A stretch of 64,000 nucleotides of DNA from JBPRGH01 sp051418055 (GTDB taxonomy: Bacteria > Bacteroidota > Bacteroidia > Cytophagales > Cyclobacteriaceae), in NCBI GenBank assembly GCA_051418055.1, contig JBPRGH010000054.1, positions 62,001 through 126,000 on the forward strand, written 5' to 3'. Position numbers and translations under genes: made by a program. This document shows positions 26,576 to 34,737 of this stretch, in pieces. Every line of letters begins with the position of its first letter. The stretch's first letter is position 1. The notes under the pieces are model-generated. The model searched no databases. It had not been told where the DNA came from and saw only the letters and a list, made by a program, of their open reading frames with translations.

Positions 26576-28009
26576 ATGCCTGAATTCTGGAATAATATTA
26601 TCAATATAGGTGTACGGCCGGTGCTTGCGTCTGAGGAGATTAGAAAAATTCGCCTTCTCAATGGAATACTCGCTACCGGAGAAACTATTTTTTTACTGCT
26701 GATAATTAAAAGTGTAATTAATGGTTTACCTGAGGAGTATTTGGTGCAGGCGCTGGGAGCTTTTTTATTTCTTATACCCATCTTCTTTAACTATCTTCAT
26801 AAGTATCGTATAGCTAAATTCTTATGCTTAATAATCCCTATTTTTTATCTGTCCTTTTTAACTGTTTATTGGGGCAGTGAGCGCGGATCTCAATTAATTA
26901 TTCTTGCAGTAACAGGTTTGGCAGTCCTCTTTTTTGAAGATATAAAATCAATATTAGCCCTCGTTTTACTTGGTGCTTTATCCATTATTGCTGTTGAGAC
27001 ATATAATTTTATTTATGATCCAATTTATACTCCACCAAACCTTGAAATTGCTTACCTGATAAATGTTATCATTACTATTATCATGATTGTGGTGATAGTA
27101 AGTATTTTCAAAAAAGAAAATTATCAATACCAGAACCTGATTGCCTCCATTAATAAAAAAATAACCCGGCAGCATAGTAAAGTGGTCCAGCTGAATCAAA
27201 ATTTATCCAATTCAATTAAGATCATAAAGGAACAAAAAGAAGCCATTAATGAAGCACATAAACGGTTACAGGATAGTATAAATTATGCGCAAACGATCCA
27301 GCAGTCTATCCTGACTATTTCTCCTCATGTTAAAAAAGCATTACCGGAGCATTTTATTCTATTTATGCCTCGAGATGTTGTAAGCGGAGATTTTTATTAT
27401 TTCCATGAGGCAGGTAATAACCTATTTATTACAGCTGTAGATTGTACGGGTCATGGTGTACCCGGGGCCTTTATGAGCATGATCGGATATAATCTGTTAC
27501 AGGAAGCTGTAGAAACAGAGAAGTATAATGATCCTGCACGTATACTTACGTTTTTAAATGAAAGAATAAATTCAGCCCTTAAACAAAAAGATACCCACAA
27601 TTTTGATGGCATGGATATCAGTCTACTTGTGCTGGATAAGACAAATGGGCGGGTCAAATTTGCCGGAGCAAAAAATTCCCTTGTCATTGTAAATAATGGA
27701 TGCCTGGAAGAAATAAAAGGAGACAGATATTCAATAGGAGGATTTACCCCGCCTGACTATCAATTCTCACAAACCGAAATTGAGGTGCAGAAAGATTCTA
27801 TCATATATTTAATGACCGATGGGTACCAGGATCAATTTGGCAGTCCCGACAATAAAAAATTTCGAAGTAAAAGATTATACAGTATGCTGAAGCATATGTC
27901 AGATGCAAGAATGGCAGAGCAGCATTTAACCTTATCGGCAACTTATAAAGCCTGGAAAGAAAATAGTGAACAAACAGATGATATACTTATTATTGGCCTG
28001 AGGGTATAA
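26576..28009 (+). CDS. Membrane-bound SpoIIE/RsbU-type PP2C serine phosphatase
   Basis: 477 residues: about six membrane helices (about 38-200), a coiled coil (about 205-250; NLSNSIKIIKEQKEAINEAH) and a PP2C-like SpoIIE domain (about 265-477) with the metal Asp in SGDFYYFHEAG, the core DCTGHGVPGAFMSMIGYNLL and MTDGYQDQFG. Such enzymes dephosphorylate anti-anti-sigma or other partner proteins in response to a sensory domain. No STAS or anti-sigma gene is close, so the target is unknown. The membrane part resembles 7TM-type sensor modules common in Bacteroidota but without a clear 7TMR-DISM motif. Confidence 0.88.
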   Translation: MPEFWNNIINIGVRPVLASEEIRKIRLLNGILATGETIFLLLIIKSVINGLPEEYLVQALGAFLFLIPIFFNYLHKYRIAKFLCLIIPIFYLSFLTVYWGSERGSQLIILAVTGLAVLFFEDIKSILALVLLGALSIIAVETYNFIYDPIYTPPNLEIAYLINVIITIIMIVVIVSIFKKENYQYQNLIASINKKITRQHSKVVQLNQNLSNSIKIIKEQKEAINEAHKRLQDSINYAQTIQQSILTISPHVKKALPEHFILFMPRDVVSGDFYYFHEAGNNLFITAVDCTGHGVPGAFMSMIGYNLLQEAVETEKYNDPARILTFLNERINSALKQKDTHNFDGMDISLLVLDKTNGRVKFAGAKNSLVIVNNGCLEEIKGDRYSIGGFTPPDYQFSQTEIEVQKDSIIYLMTDGYQDQFGSPDNKKFRSKRLYSMLKHMSDARMAEQHLTLSATYKAWKENSEQTDDILIIGLRV

Positions 28010-28010
28010 A

Positions 28011-28038
28011 AAAAGCCTGAAATTTCTTCCAGGCTTTT
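28011..28038. terminator. Bidirectional hairpin terminator
   Basis: AAAAGCCTG and CAGGCTTTT pair around a ten-base loop. It lies directly after the stop of the plus-strand phosphatase gene and 20 bp after the stop of the convergent 28058 gene. Confidence 0.85.
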
Positions 28039-28057
28039 CCATTATCAATATGTAGGA

Positions 28058-28609
28058 TTAGCCATTGCCCCCTACATCTTCAGCAGCTTCTTCTACTGCT
28101 TCTTTAAGCTCTTCATTAGATTCTTCAGCTGCTTCTTTCAGATCCTCCATGATCTCCTCGTAACGCTCCTTCACTTCTTCATCACTAGCTAGAGCTGATT
28201 TTATTTTTTTATAAGTTCTTCCGCCTTCACCAATGAAATCAATAGCTAATGTTTTAAATGTAGCATTTATTTCTTCCGTCATCTCATCCTTTTTCAACAC
28301 CACACTTCTTACAAAAGCAATTTCATCTTCAGTTGCTCCAGCCTGTACAAGCGCTACAGAATCATCTATGATCTTATTCAATTCATTATAACGTGTTCCT
28401 GTAATTTCTTCATTCTCCTGGACCATTGTGGTCATTACGGCAACAATATTTCCTTTCATACGCTCAATGGAATCCATCGTAATGGCGTAGCGGCGCAGCT
28501 CCTCATCGGTAATCTCAACCTCTCCCTCCTGTGCAAATGATGTATTTGCAGCTAGTAGAAAAATAAATAAAAATGTAAAACTCTTAATAATACTCCTCAT
28601 CTTAATCAT
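28058..28609 (-). CDS. Exported Glu-rich helical protein, unknown
   Basis: 183 residues. Signal peptide ending LLAANTSFAQ (about residue 27); a start at the fourth residue (28600) is equally possible. The mature protein is helical and acidic, ending in a Glu/Ala-rich stretch (MEDLKEAAEESNEELKEAVE) and GGNG. It resembles periplasmic DUF4168-like proteins only loosely. No functional motif. Single-gene unit. Confidence 0.65.
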   Translation of the reverse strand: MIKMRSIIKSFTFLFIFLLAANTSFAQEGEVEITDEELRRYAITMDSIERMKGNIVAVMTTMVQENEEITGTRYNELNKIIDDSVALVQAGATEDEIAFVRSVVLKKDEMTEEINATFKTLAIDFIGEGGRTYKKIKSALASDEEVKERYEEIMEDLKEAAEESNEELKEAVEEAAEDVGGNG

Positions 28610-28730
28610 GATTTATAAATTGTACAATTGTTAAATTCTGTTTTTCAATAAAATGTTTTATCAAATAGAAATAATAATGCAAATATAATGCCTCATTATA
28701 TTCTACTTTAATCCGCAATTATATTTATTT

Positions 28731-31058
28731 TTAAATAGAAACAGATAGTTTTAAATTTAAAAATCTTGCAGATAATGTATTTGGCACAGCAAACTGCTGA
28801 TCATTGACATCTTCAATCCAGGTATAGCTGATCACATTATTAGAACCTGTAAGGTTTAGTATTTCCGCTGCTATTGTAAAATCTTTTATTTTCTTCCAAT
28901 CATTAAATACTTTGGAAAAACCAATATCCACCCTGCGATAGGTAGCTCCATTAAAGCTATTTCTCGCTTCAAGAGCATCAGGAGGTCCAAATGGCAAGCC
29001 ACTGCCAACCTGTACATGAACATTTACCCTGAACGATGGATTATCAGGAAGGTGGTCCTGGAAAAAAATAGATAATGTTACCCGCTGATCCATCGGACGG
29101 CGGATATAACCCTGCCCATCACCCTCTACATCTTCCCGCGTGGATAGTATCCCAAGGCTAAACCAGGATTCGGTATTTTCTATAAACTCACCGCTTAATC
29201 TGAAATCAGCGCCATATGCATAAGCCGTAGCTGTATTATTGCCGAAATACCTTACCCGAATATTATTTACATCGTATGGATTAACATCCCACAGATATTT
29301 ATAATATGCTTCAGAAATGAATTTAAAGGGCCTGTTCCAGATAGTGAAATTATGGTCCATACCTGCTATCATATGCCATGACGACTGCATTCCCAGTTGT
29401 TCATTTAGCTCACCTTCTGATGTGCGGAATTCTCTAAAGATAGGCACCTGCCGATAGATTCCAGTGGCAAAATTGAGTATTACATCCTTTTTCCATTCCG
29501 GTCTGTAAGAGTATTGTAACCGGGGGCTAAATGAGAAATTTTTATTCAGATCTCTATAAAGTAACCTGATACCTGCATTTAAATGATGTTTTCTCGTATC
29601 ATAATCAAACTGTAGATATCCATGCCCCCGGCTTCTTACAAGAGAGTTATTAGCTGACAAACCCTCTACATCCGTAACAAAACCGGCAGAATCTATAAAG
29701 CTGAATTCACTTATCCGATCTTCCATATCTTCCATACTCCAGCCAATCCCACCTTTTAGAGAAGAATGATTTGTAAGCTCCAGCTCTGATTGCCCCTCAA
29801 GAAGGTACTGCTCCCCCCTCAGGTAATTTCTTCTGTGATCATATAAAGTGCCTACTCCTCTTGTCACCAGGCACTCATTAAACCCGGGCGTGCCAATATT
29901 TTTGTTCACATCGCATAGCCTGTAACCGCCCTCAACTTCTGTATATTCCCTTTCTGATGTCCTTACAACGGAAGCCAAAAAGGAAGAGGAGAAAGATGTG
30001 TTCCACTGATGAGTGAGCTTTATTCCTCCCTGATAGGTATCATATTCAAGAAGGTCCTTGCCTTCAAATGCCACATAAAGACGGAATGACCTGTTAAAAG
30101 TACCAAACTCAGTTTCACGGTTAGCAGGAAATACTTCATACCTGTTTTTAGCATATCCACCCAAAACGATTAACGATGTGTTTTTTGATAAAGCTGTAGT
30201 GCTGTAAAACTGCAGGTCAGTAAACTGAGGAAAGTATTCTCCCTCTGTTTCCAGTGTATTTAAAAGGTAACGGGAATTTTTATGCCTTACACTGCCAATA
30301 AAGCTGGTGTTTCCAATTTTACTTCCAGCTGTCAAATACCCCCCGAGCAACCCTAATGAAGCTTTTGCCATAAATTCCTGGGGTTCTAAATAATCCACCA
30401 CCAGTACGGATGATAATTTATCCCCATAAGAGGAGCGCCACCCTCCTGCTGAAAACATGATCTCATCAACCATAGAAGTATTTACAAATCCAAGGCCTTC
30501 CTGCTGTCCATTGCTGGTTAGTTGCGGCCGGTAGATAGGTATATCTTCAACAAACACTAGATTTTCATCAAAATTGCCACCTCGCACGGCATAAGAGCTT
30601 GATAGTTCGTTGTTGCTTATTACCCCGGGAAGGGAGACCAGCACCTGGCTTATATCCTCAAAGGGTGCGGGAAATTCCTTAAATTCTTTAGCCTTTAATT
30701 TTGTTATGCTTACCTGTTCGCGCTCCTCCTGGGTGATAACAGATACTTCTTTAAGAACAGTAGTTTTTTCCTCTAACTCTATCTGGAGAAAAATTGAATC
30801 AGAATTCAGTGTAAGGGTATCAGTTTTAGCCTGATAATTAACATGCGAAAAAATCAGGACTACAGATCCTGTTGCTTTTAAATTTAAATGAAACCTCCCC
30901 TGATCATTGGAAGAAGTGCCCGCACCTTCTGGTATTCTTATATTTACCCCTGTGATTGCCTCTCCGGATTTATCAACAACCTTCCCTTCTACTACAGTTT
31001 GCTGGCTAAAAACCGGATAAGAGATGACGATTAAAAACAGGAAAAGCGAAATACGCAT
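28731..31058 (-). CDS. TonB-dependent receptor with carboxypeptidase-regulatory-like N-domain
   Basis: 775 residues. Signal peptide MRISLFLFLIVISYPVFSQ; a CarboxypepD_reg-like domain (about 20-105; VVEGKVVDKSGEAITGVNI); a plug domain (about 110-230; YAVRGGNFDENLVFVEDIPI); and a 22-strand-type barrel ending LNLKLSVSI, with a hydrophobic C-terminus as expected for BAM insertion. It imports an unknown ligand using ExbBD/TonB. No SusD partner gene is next to it, so it is not a SusCD pair. Two genes on the same strand, rpe and the subtilase, lie just upstream (gap 16 bp to rpe), so it may share their transcript. Confidence 0.9.
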   Translation of the reverse strand: MRISLFLFLIVISYPVFSQQTVVEGKVVDKSGEAITGVNIRIPEGAGTSSNDQGRFHLNLKATGSVVLIFSHVNYQAKTDTLTLNSDSIFLQIELEEKTTVLKEVSVITQEEREQVSITKLKAKEFKEFPAPFEDISQVLVSLPGVISNNELSSSYAVRGGNFDENLVFVEDIPIYRPQLTSNGQQEGLGFVNTSMVDEIMFSAGGWRSSYGDKLSSVLVVDYLEPQEFMAKASLGLLGGYLTAGSKIGNTSFIGSVRHKNSRYLLNTLETEGEYFPQFTDLQFYSTTALSKNTSLIVLGGYAKNRYEVFPANRETEFGTFNRSFRLYVAFEGKDLLEYDTYQGGIKLTHQWNTSFSSSFLASVVRTSEREYTEVEGGYRLCDVNKNIGTPGFNECLVTRGVGTLYDHRRNYLRGEQYLLEGQSELELTNHSSLKGGIGWSMEDMEDRISEFSFIDSAGFVTDVEGLSANNSLVRSRGHGYLQFDYDTRKHHLNAGIRLLYRDLNKNFSFSPRLQYSYRPEWKKDVILNFATGIYRQVPIFREFRTSEGELNEQLGMQSSWHMIAGMDHNFTIWNRPFKFISEAYYKYLWDVNPYDVNNIRVRYFGNNTATAYAYGADFRLSGEFIENTESWFSLGILSTREDVEGDGQGYIRRPMDQRVTLSIFFQDHLPDNPSFRVNVHVQVGSGLPFGPPDALEARNSFNGATYRRVDIGFSKVFNDWKKIKDFTIAAEILNLTGSNNVISYTWIEDVNDQQFAVPNTLSARFLNLKLSVSI

Positions 31059-31074
31059 CAGGTAGATTTTAATT

Positions 31075-31728
31075 CTAAACGTTTTTCAGCTTAGAAATTG
31101 TATCTGAAGGATTATCCGATTTAAAAACAAAAGAACCTGCTACCAAAGCATCCGCACCTGCCTTAAGCAACTTCGGTGCGTTATCGAGATTTACGCCACC
31201 ATCTATTTCAATTAGCAGATCAGGATTCAATTCATTAGCCATTTTCCTTAGCTGGTCAATTTTCGAATACGTACGTTCAATGAATTTTTGCCCGCCAAAT
31301 CCGGGATTTACAGACATTATTAGGACCAGGTCAATATCGGAAAGTATATCCCTAAGCAGTTCTACATTTGTATGCGGATTTAAAGACACCCCGGCTTTAC
31401 AGCCCAAATTCTTTATCTGCTGGATATTGCGATGAAGATGCTGGCAGGCTTCATAGTGAACAGTAATGATCTCTGCCCCTGCTTTTTTAAATTCTTCCAC
31501 ATAATTTTCAGGTGAAACGATCATCAGGTGAACATCGAGGGGCTTCTTCGAATGACGATGGATAGCTTCCACTACAGGTAACCCATAAGAAATATTCGGC
31601 ACAAAAACCCCATCCATTATATCTATATGTATCCAGTCTGCATCACTATTATTGAGCATATTCACTTCCTGCTCAATACGTGCAAAATCAGCTGCTAAAA
31701 AAGACGGGGCAATAATTGGTTTTTTCAT
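31075..31728 (-). CDS. rpe: Ribulose-phosphate 3-epimerase
   Basis: 217-residue TIM barrel that interconverts ribulose-5-phosphate and xylulose-5-phosphate in the pentose phosphate pathway. Signatures: PIIAPSFLAADFARIEQEV, the metal/catalytic WIHIDIMDGVFVPNISYG, MSVNPGFGGQKFI (phosphate binding) and LIEIDGGVNLDNA with the catalytic Asp. Length is normal. It lies between the subtilase and the TonB receptor, a chance neighbourhood from a metabolic point of view. Confidence 0.96.
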   Translation of the reverse strand: MKKPIIAPSFLAADFARIEQEVNMLNNSDADWIHIDIMDGVFVPNISYGLPVVEAIHRHSKKPLDVHLMIVSPENYVEEFKKAGAEIITVHYEACQHLHRNIQQIKNLGCKAGVSLNPHTNVELLRDILSDIDLVLIMSVNPGFGGQKFIERTYSKIDQLRKMANELNPDLLIEIDGGVNLDNAPKLLKAGADALVAGSFVFKSDNPSDTISKLKNV

Positions 31729-31769
31729 GTTTCTAATGCTGCAGTAATTGACAAAGTTAAAACAACTGT

Positions 31770-33329
31770 TTATTCTTTTATGAATTTGGCTACGAAAACC
31801 TGGCCTTGCAATTTAATTTTAAGCACGTAAGCACCTTTAGCAAGAGAACCAATATATAATCTCCTCCTATTAATCTGAACCGGTAATTTACGCCCCTGTA
31901 TGTTATATATCTCTACAGATTCGGGAATAACTGACGTATTAATATTTAGGTGATCTTTTGCAGGATTAGGATAAACCTGAAGGAATAATCCACCTCCTGT
32001 TTCAGGGATTTCCCCAAATCTTAAAATTCCATAACCAAGACTGTAATCAGGATCCAGGGATTGCGAACTCCAATCAAAAGCGAGATCTCTATAGCCTGTA
32101 ATAGTTAACGATGGAAATGCCTGTAATACTCCTGCCATAATGGAAGTGGCTATAGGTGCGGAAAAGGAAGTTCCACTTCTACTAACTACTGAACCTCTGC
32201 TGTTAAAAACTTTTACTCCTACGCCCAATGCAGCAATATCAGGTTTTATACGACCATCAGCCGATGGACCAATTGAGCTGAAAGAGGCTTTATTTCCAAT
32301 TTCATCCACTGCACCTACTGATAGATTACCAAAAGCATCTGCAGGGGCTGTAATAAAAGTCCAGGAACTATTTCCTGAATTTCCGGCACTTGCTACCGTC
32401 AGGATCCCACGTGCCGTTGCTTCATTAGAAGCCCGCGTAATAAGTGTTGTCCTTCCATCCATATCCTCATAGGTATAATCCATGGAAGGATCATCAAAAG
32501 TATTATATCCAAGGGCAGTGTTGATAATATCAAATCCGGCACTATCTGCCATTTCAGCAGCAAAAAGCCAGTTATATTCCTCTATTCTGTACTCTGAGCT
32601 TACATCTTCGGTAACAAATAGACCAACATGGGCATCATAAGCACCACCAATAAATTGTCCTTCATCATAAGCTGATATTAAAGAGAGCACTTGCGTACCA
32701 TGATCAGAAAATTGATAAACCTCATTATCATTATTAACCAAATTCCTGGCCATTACTAACCTGTTATCATTAAAAATATGCTGAAAAGCATTTATTGTAT
32801 CCGCCCCGCTGAATCCTCCGTCCATTACGGCAATCCAAACACCGGCACCGGTAATATTCTGTACATGCATCCGGTCTATATTATGAAAAATATTCTGCTG
32901 ATCAGTTGCGGCACTGGTTTTAAGGTCCTGCTTTTTAATTCGTGAAGTAAGTTTTTCACCCGGGGCTGCAAAAGCAATTGAATCTACTATTTGTATAGCT
33001 TTAAGCTGTTCCACCTCCGCATCATTAGCTTCAATAAGTGCCAGGTTAAACCATCTGGAGGTGAAATGCACCTCTACTCCTTTAGCTACCAATGAATCAA
33101 TATAATGAGGGTTTACCGGCAGGTCTCCTGTAACCACTGGTATCCCCATACGATCACGTCGGGCAATTGCTCTTTCAGAAAGAAATTCCTGGGGTGCATT
33201 TATGGAATAAGGAGAATTATCTTTATCGGTGAAATAAACAGCATATCTGTTTTTTTGGCCAAAGGAAGCCACAGAAATGCCTGTCATTAAAAAGAATAAC
33301 AATATGTTTTTATTCAACACCAAACTCAA
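31770..33329 (-). CDS. Subtilisin-like serine protease with T9SS sorting domain
   Basis: 519 residues. Signal peptide (MTGISVASFGQ, about 14-25), a pro-region or I9-like part, the S8 core with Asp in VWIAVMDGGFSGAD, His in FSDHGTQVLSLISA and Ser in VSRSGTSFSAPIATSIMAG, then a C-terminal type A T9SS sorting domain (LQVYPNPAKDHLNINTS to the end KFIKE). The protein is thus exported to the cell surface or medium by T9SS, where the sorting domain is removed. Its start overlaps the end of the upstream lipoprotein gene by 20 bp. Confidence 0.93.
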   Translation of the reverse strand: MSLVLNKNILLFFLMTGISVASFGQKNRYAVYFTDKDNSPYSINAPQEFLSERAIARRDRMGIPVVTGDLPVNPHYIDSLVAKGVEVHFTSRWFNLALIEANDAEVEQLKAIQIVDSIAFAAPGEKLTSRIKKQDLKTSAATDQQNIFHNIDRMHVQNITGAGVWIAVMDGGFSGADTINAFQHIFNDNRLVMARNLVNNDNEVYQFSDHGTQVLSLISAYDEGQFIGGAYDAHVGLFVTEDVSSEYRIEEYNWLFAAEMADSAGFDIINTALGYNTFDDPSMDYTYEDMDGRTTLITRASNEATARGILTVASAGNSGNSSWTFITAPADAFGNLSVGAVDEIGNKASFSSIGPSADGRIKPDIAALGVGVKVFNSRGSVVSRSGTSFSAPIATSIMAGVLQAFPSLTITGYRDLAFDWSSQSLDPDYSLGYGILRFGEIPETGGGLFLQVYPNPAKDHLNINTSVIPESVEIYNIQGRKLPVQINRRRLYIGSLAKGAYVLKIKLQGQVFVAKFIKE

Positions 33330-34035
33330 GCAGTTTTTGTTTTAGTATATGCCCCTCTACTATTTCATTAAAACATATATTAACATTTGCTTCACAGCAT
33401 TCAGGGTATTTTGTTGTACTGCAGCTTTTATAAAACAGTTCAATATCTTTAAAATATATTAAACCAGTATCCTTTGCGTAAATTTCATATTCAATATTAT
33501 CCTGTGTAATATTTTCAGGGTCATCCTGATTATCAATTACAACTGTTATTGTAGTTGAAAATTCTTTTTCTTCTACAGAAAATACCCTGTTAATACTGTC
33601 GTAATATTGAATATCCTCCGGAAGTGCATTTAATGAATTACTATTCCACTCAATTCCCTGACTGATTGGAAATGTTAGTTTTACCTTAGGTAAACTGCCG
33701 GTATTTAAAACTGCTATATAATTATTTTTGTAGGATTCCCACGTAGCTATATGCTCCCAATCCTCACTTTCTGTACTTCTCTGTTCTATAATTAAGCTGT
33801 ATATAACTTCTTCATTAGTTATAGAAGAATCTCTAACGGTGACCTTAGTTTGATAATAAGTATCCTCAACAGTTCCATTTATAAGATAATCTGTTCTTTC
33901 TGTGGAATAGATCCAGAACATACCTTTTTGTAGAGGATAAAATGCTCCGGAATTTAATTCAACCCCTGTCAGGTCATCGTCATTGCACCCGAAAAGGATA
34001 ACTGCTGCAAAAAATAAAAGGATATATTTTAACAT
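33310..34035 (-). CDS. Lipoprotein, unknown
   Basis: 241 residues. Signal MLKYILLFFAAVILFGCNDDDLTG with lipobox Cys at about residue 17 followed by DDD, a sequence that fits the Bacteroidota lipoprotein export signal for surface display. The mature part (YPLQKGMFWIYSTERTDYLI) looks like a small beta-rich domain, and a C-terminal Cys-rich piece (CSTTKYPECCEANVNICF) may hold disulfides. No family named. Overlaps the subtilase by 20 bp and is 1 bp from the DUF6952 gene stop, so it is in one unit with them. Confidence 0.75.
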   Translation of the reverse strand: MLKYILLFFAAVILFGCNDDDLTGVELNSGAFYPLQKGMFWIYSTERTDYLINGTVEDTYYQTKVTVRDSSITNEEVIYSLIIEQRSTESEDWEHIATWESYKNNYIAVLNTGSLPKVKLTFPISQGIEWNSNSLNALPEDIQYYDSINRVFSVEEKEFSTTITVVIDNQDDPENITQDNIEYEIYAKDTGLIYFKDIELFYKSCSTTKYPECCEANVNICFNEIVEGHILKQKLLEFGVE

Positions 34036-34036
34036 G

Positions 34037-34279
34037 TTAATTTATTGATTCCCTGACCCTGCCCGTATAGTCGCGGAGGGCAGTTTTAAAATCGACCTTA
34101 TCACGATCCATCTTCTCCTGAATATAAATAGCAGCAAGAATATGTGTTAGCTGCTCCCCTTCATCATCACCCTCCACTTCAATAGCTAATGGCAGATCTT
34201 CCACCAGCTGAGCTTCAGCCTCTCTCAATTCCATTTGATCATAACTCTCTACTAATTTTTTTATTGCAGGTATTTTCAT
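34037..34279 (-). CDS. DUF6952 family small protein
   Basis: 80 residues, starting MKIPAIKKLVESYDQMELRE and ending TGRVRESIN, acidic and helical, with IEVEGDDEGEQLTHILAA. I recognise the DUF6952 pattern, a small Bacteroidota protein often encoded with a thioredoxin and a peroxiredoxin. Here the thioredoxin gene is immediately upstream but no peroxiredoxin is seen. Function unknown; the context suggests thiol-based oxidative stress defence. Confidence 0.78.
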   Translation of the reverse strand: MKIPAIKKLVESYDQMELREAEAQLVEDLPLAIEVEGDDEGEQLTHILAAIYIQEKMDRDKVDFKTALRDYTGRVRESIN

Positions 34280-34320
34280 TGCTTTTGCTTTATCAGATGT
34301 TAAAATTAATAATAAATGAA

Positions 34321-34348
34321 TAATCCCCTGATCATGACCAGGGGATTA
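34321..34348 (-). terminator. Terminator or attenuator between thioredoxin and DUF6952
   Basis: TAATCCCCTG pairs perfectly with CAGGGGATTA around an eight-base loop. On the reverse strand it is followed by T-rich sequence. It lies between two genes that are usually co-expressed, so it may act as a partial terminator that lowers DUF6952 output. Confidence 0.75.
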
Positions 34349-34375
34349 ATTTAAATTACCAAATCCCGGTAAAAA

Positions 34376-34696
34376 TCAATTCTTCAGGTTCTCCAGCATT
34401 TCAACAACTTTATCTTCCTTACTAGTAGGTGATGATTCTACAAGTTCATCGCCCTTGAAAGTTGCAAAAAATGGCAAATTACTAACCCCTGCGAGTTTTC
34501 GTGCTTCAGGGTTTTTTTCTGCATCTATATCAATAAAGCGTACATTAGTAAAACGCTCATCATTTGAAAGACGCTTGAATTTTGGAGAAAAAAGACGGCA
34601 ACTTCCACACCAGCCGGCGTAGTATTTTACGATCGTCTTTTCGCTGTTTTTCAAAGCATCTTTAAATGTGCTGTCATCTAATACTTCTACTGCCAT
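34376..34696 (-). CDS. Thioredoxin family protein (WCGSC active site)
   Basis: 106 residues, one thioredoxin fold. The redox motif is YYAGWCGSCRLFSPKF (about 25-40), WCGSC instead of the WCGPC of classical thioredoxin, and the cis-Pro lies in SNLPFFATFKG. Expected to be cytoplasmic since there is no signal peptide. The companion gene downstream is DUF6952. The Ser may change redox potential; the substrate is unknown. Confidence 0.9.
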   Translation of the reverse strand: MAVEVLDDSTFKDALKNSEKTIVKYYAGWCGSCRLFSPKFKRLSNDERFTNVRFIDIDAEKNPEARKLAGVSNLPFFATFKGDELVESSPTSKEDKVVEMLENLKN

Positions 34697-34737
34697 AATT
34701 AAAAATTTAAAGATTAATAAAAATTTATAAATGTACC

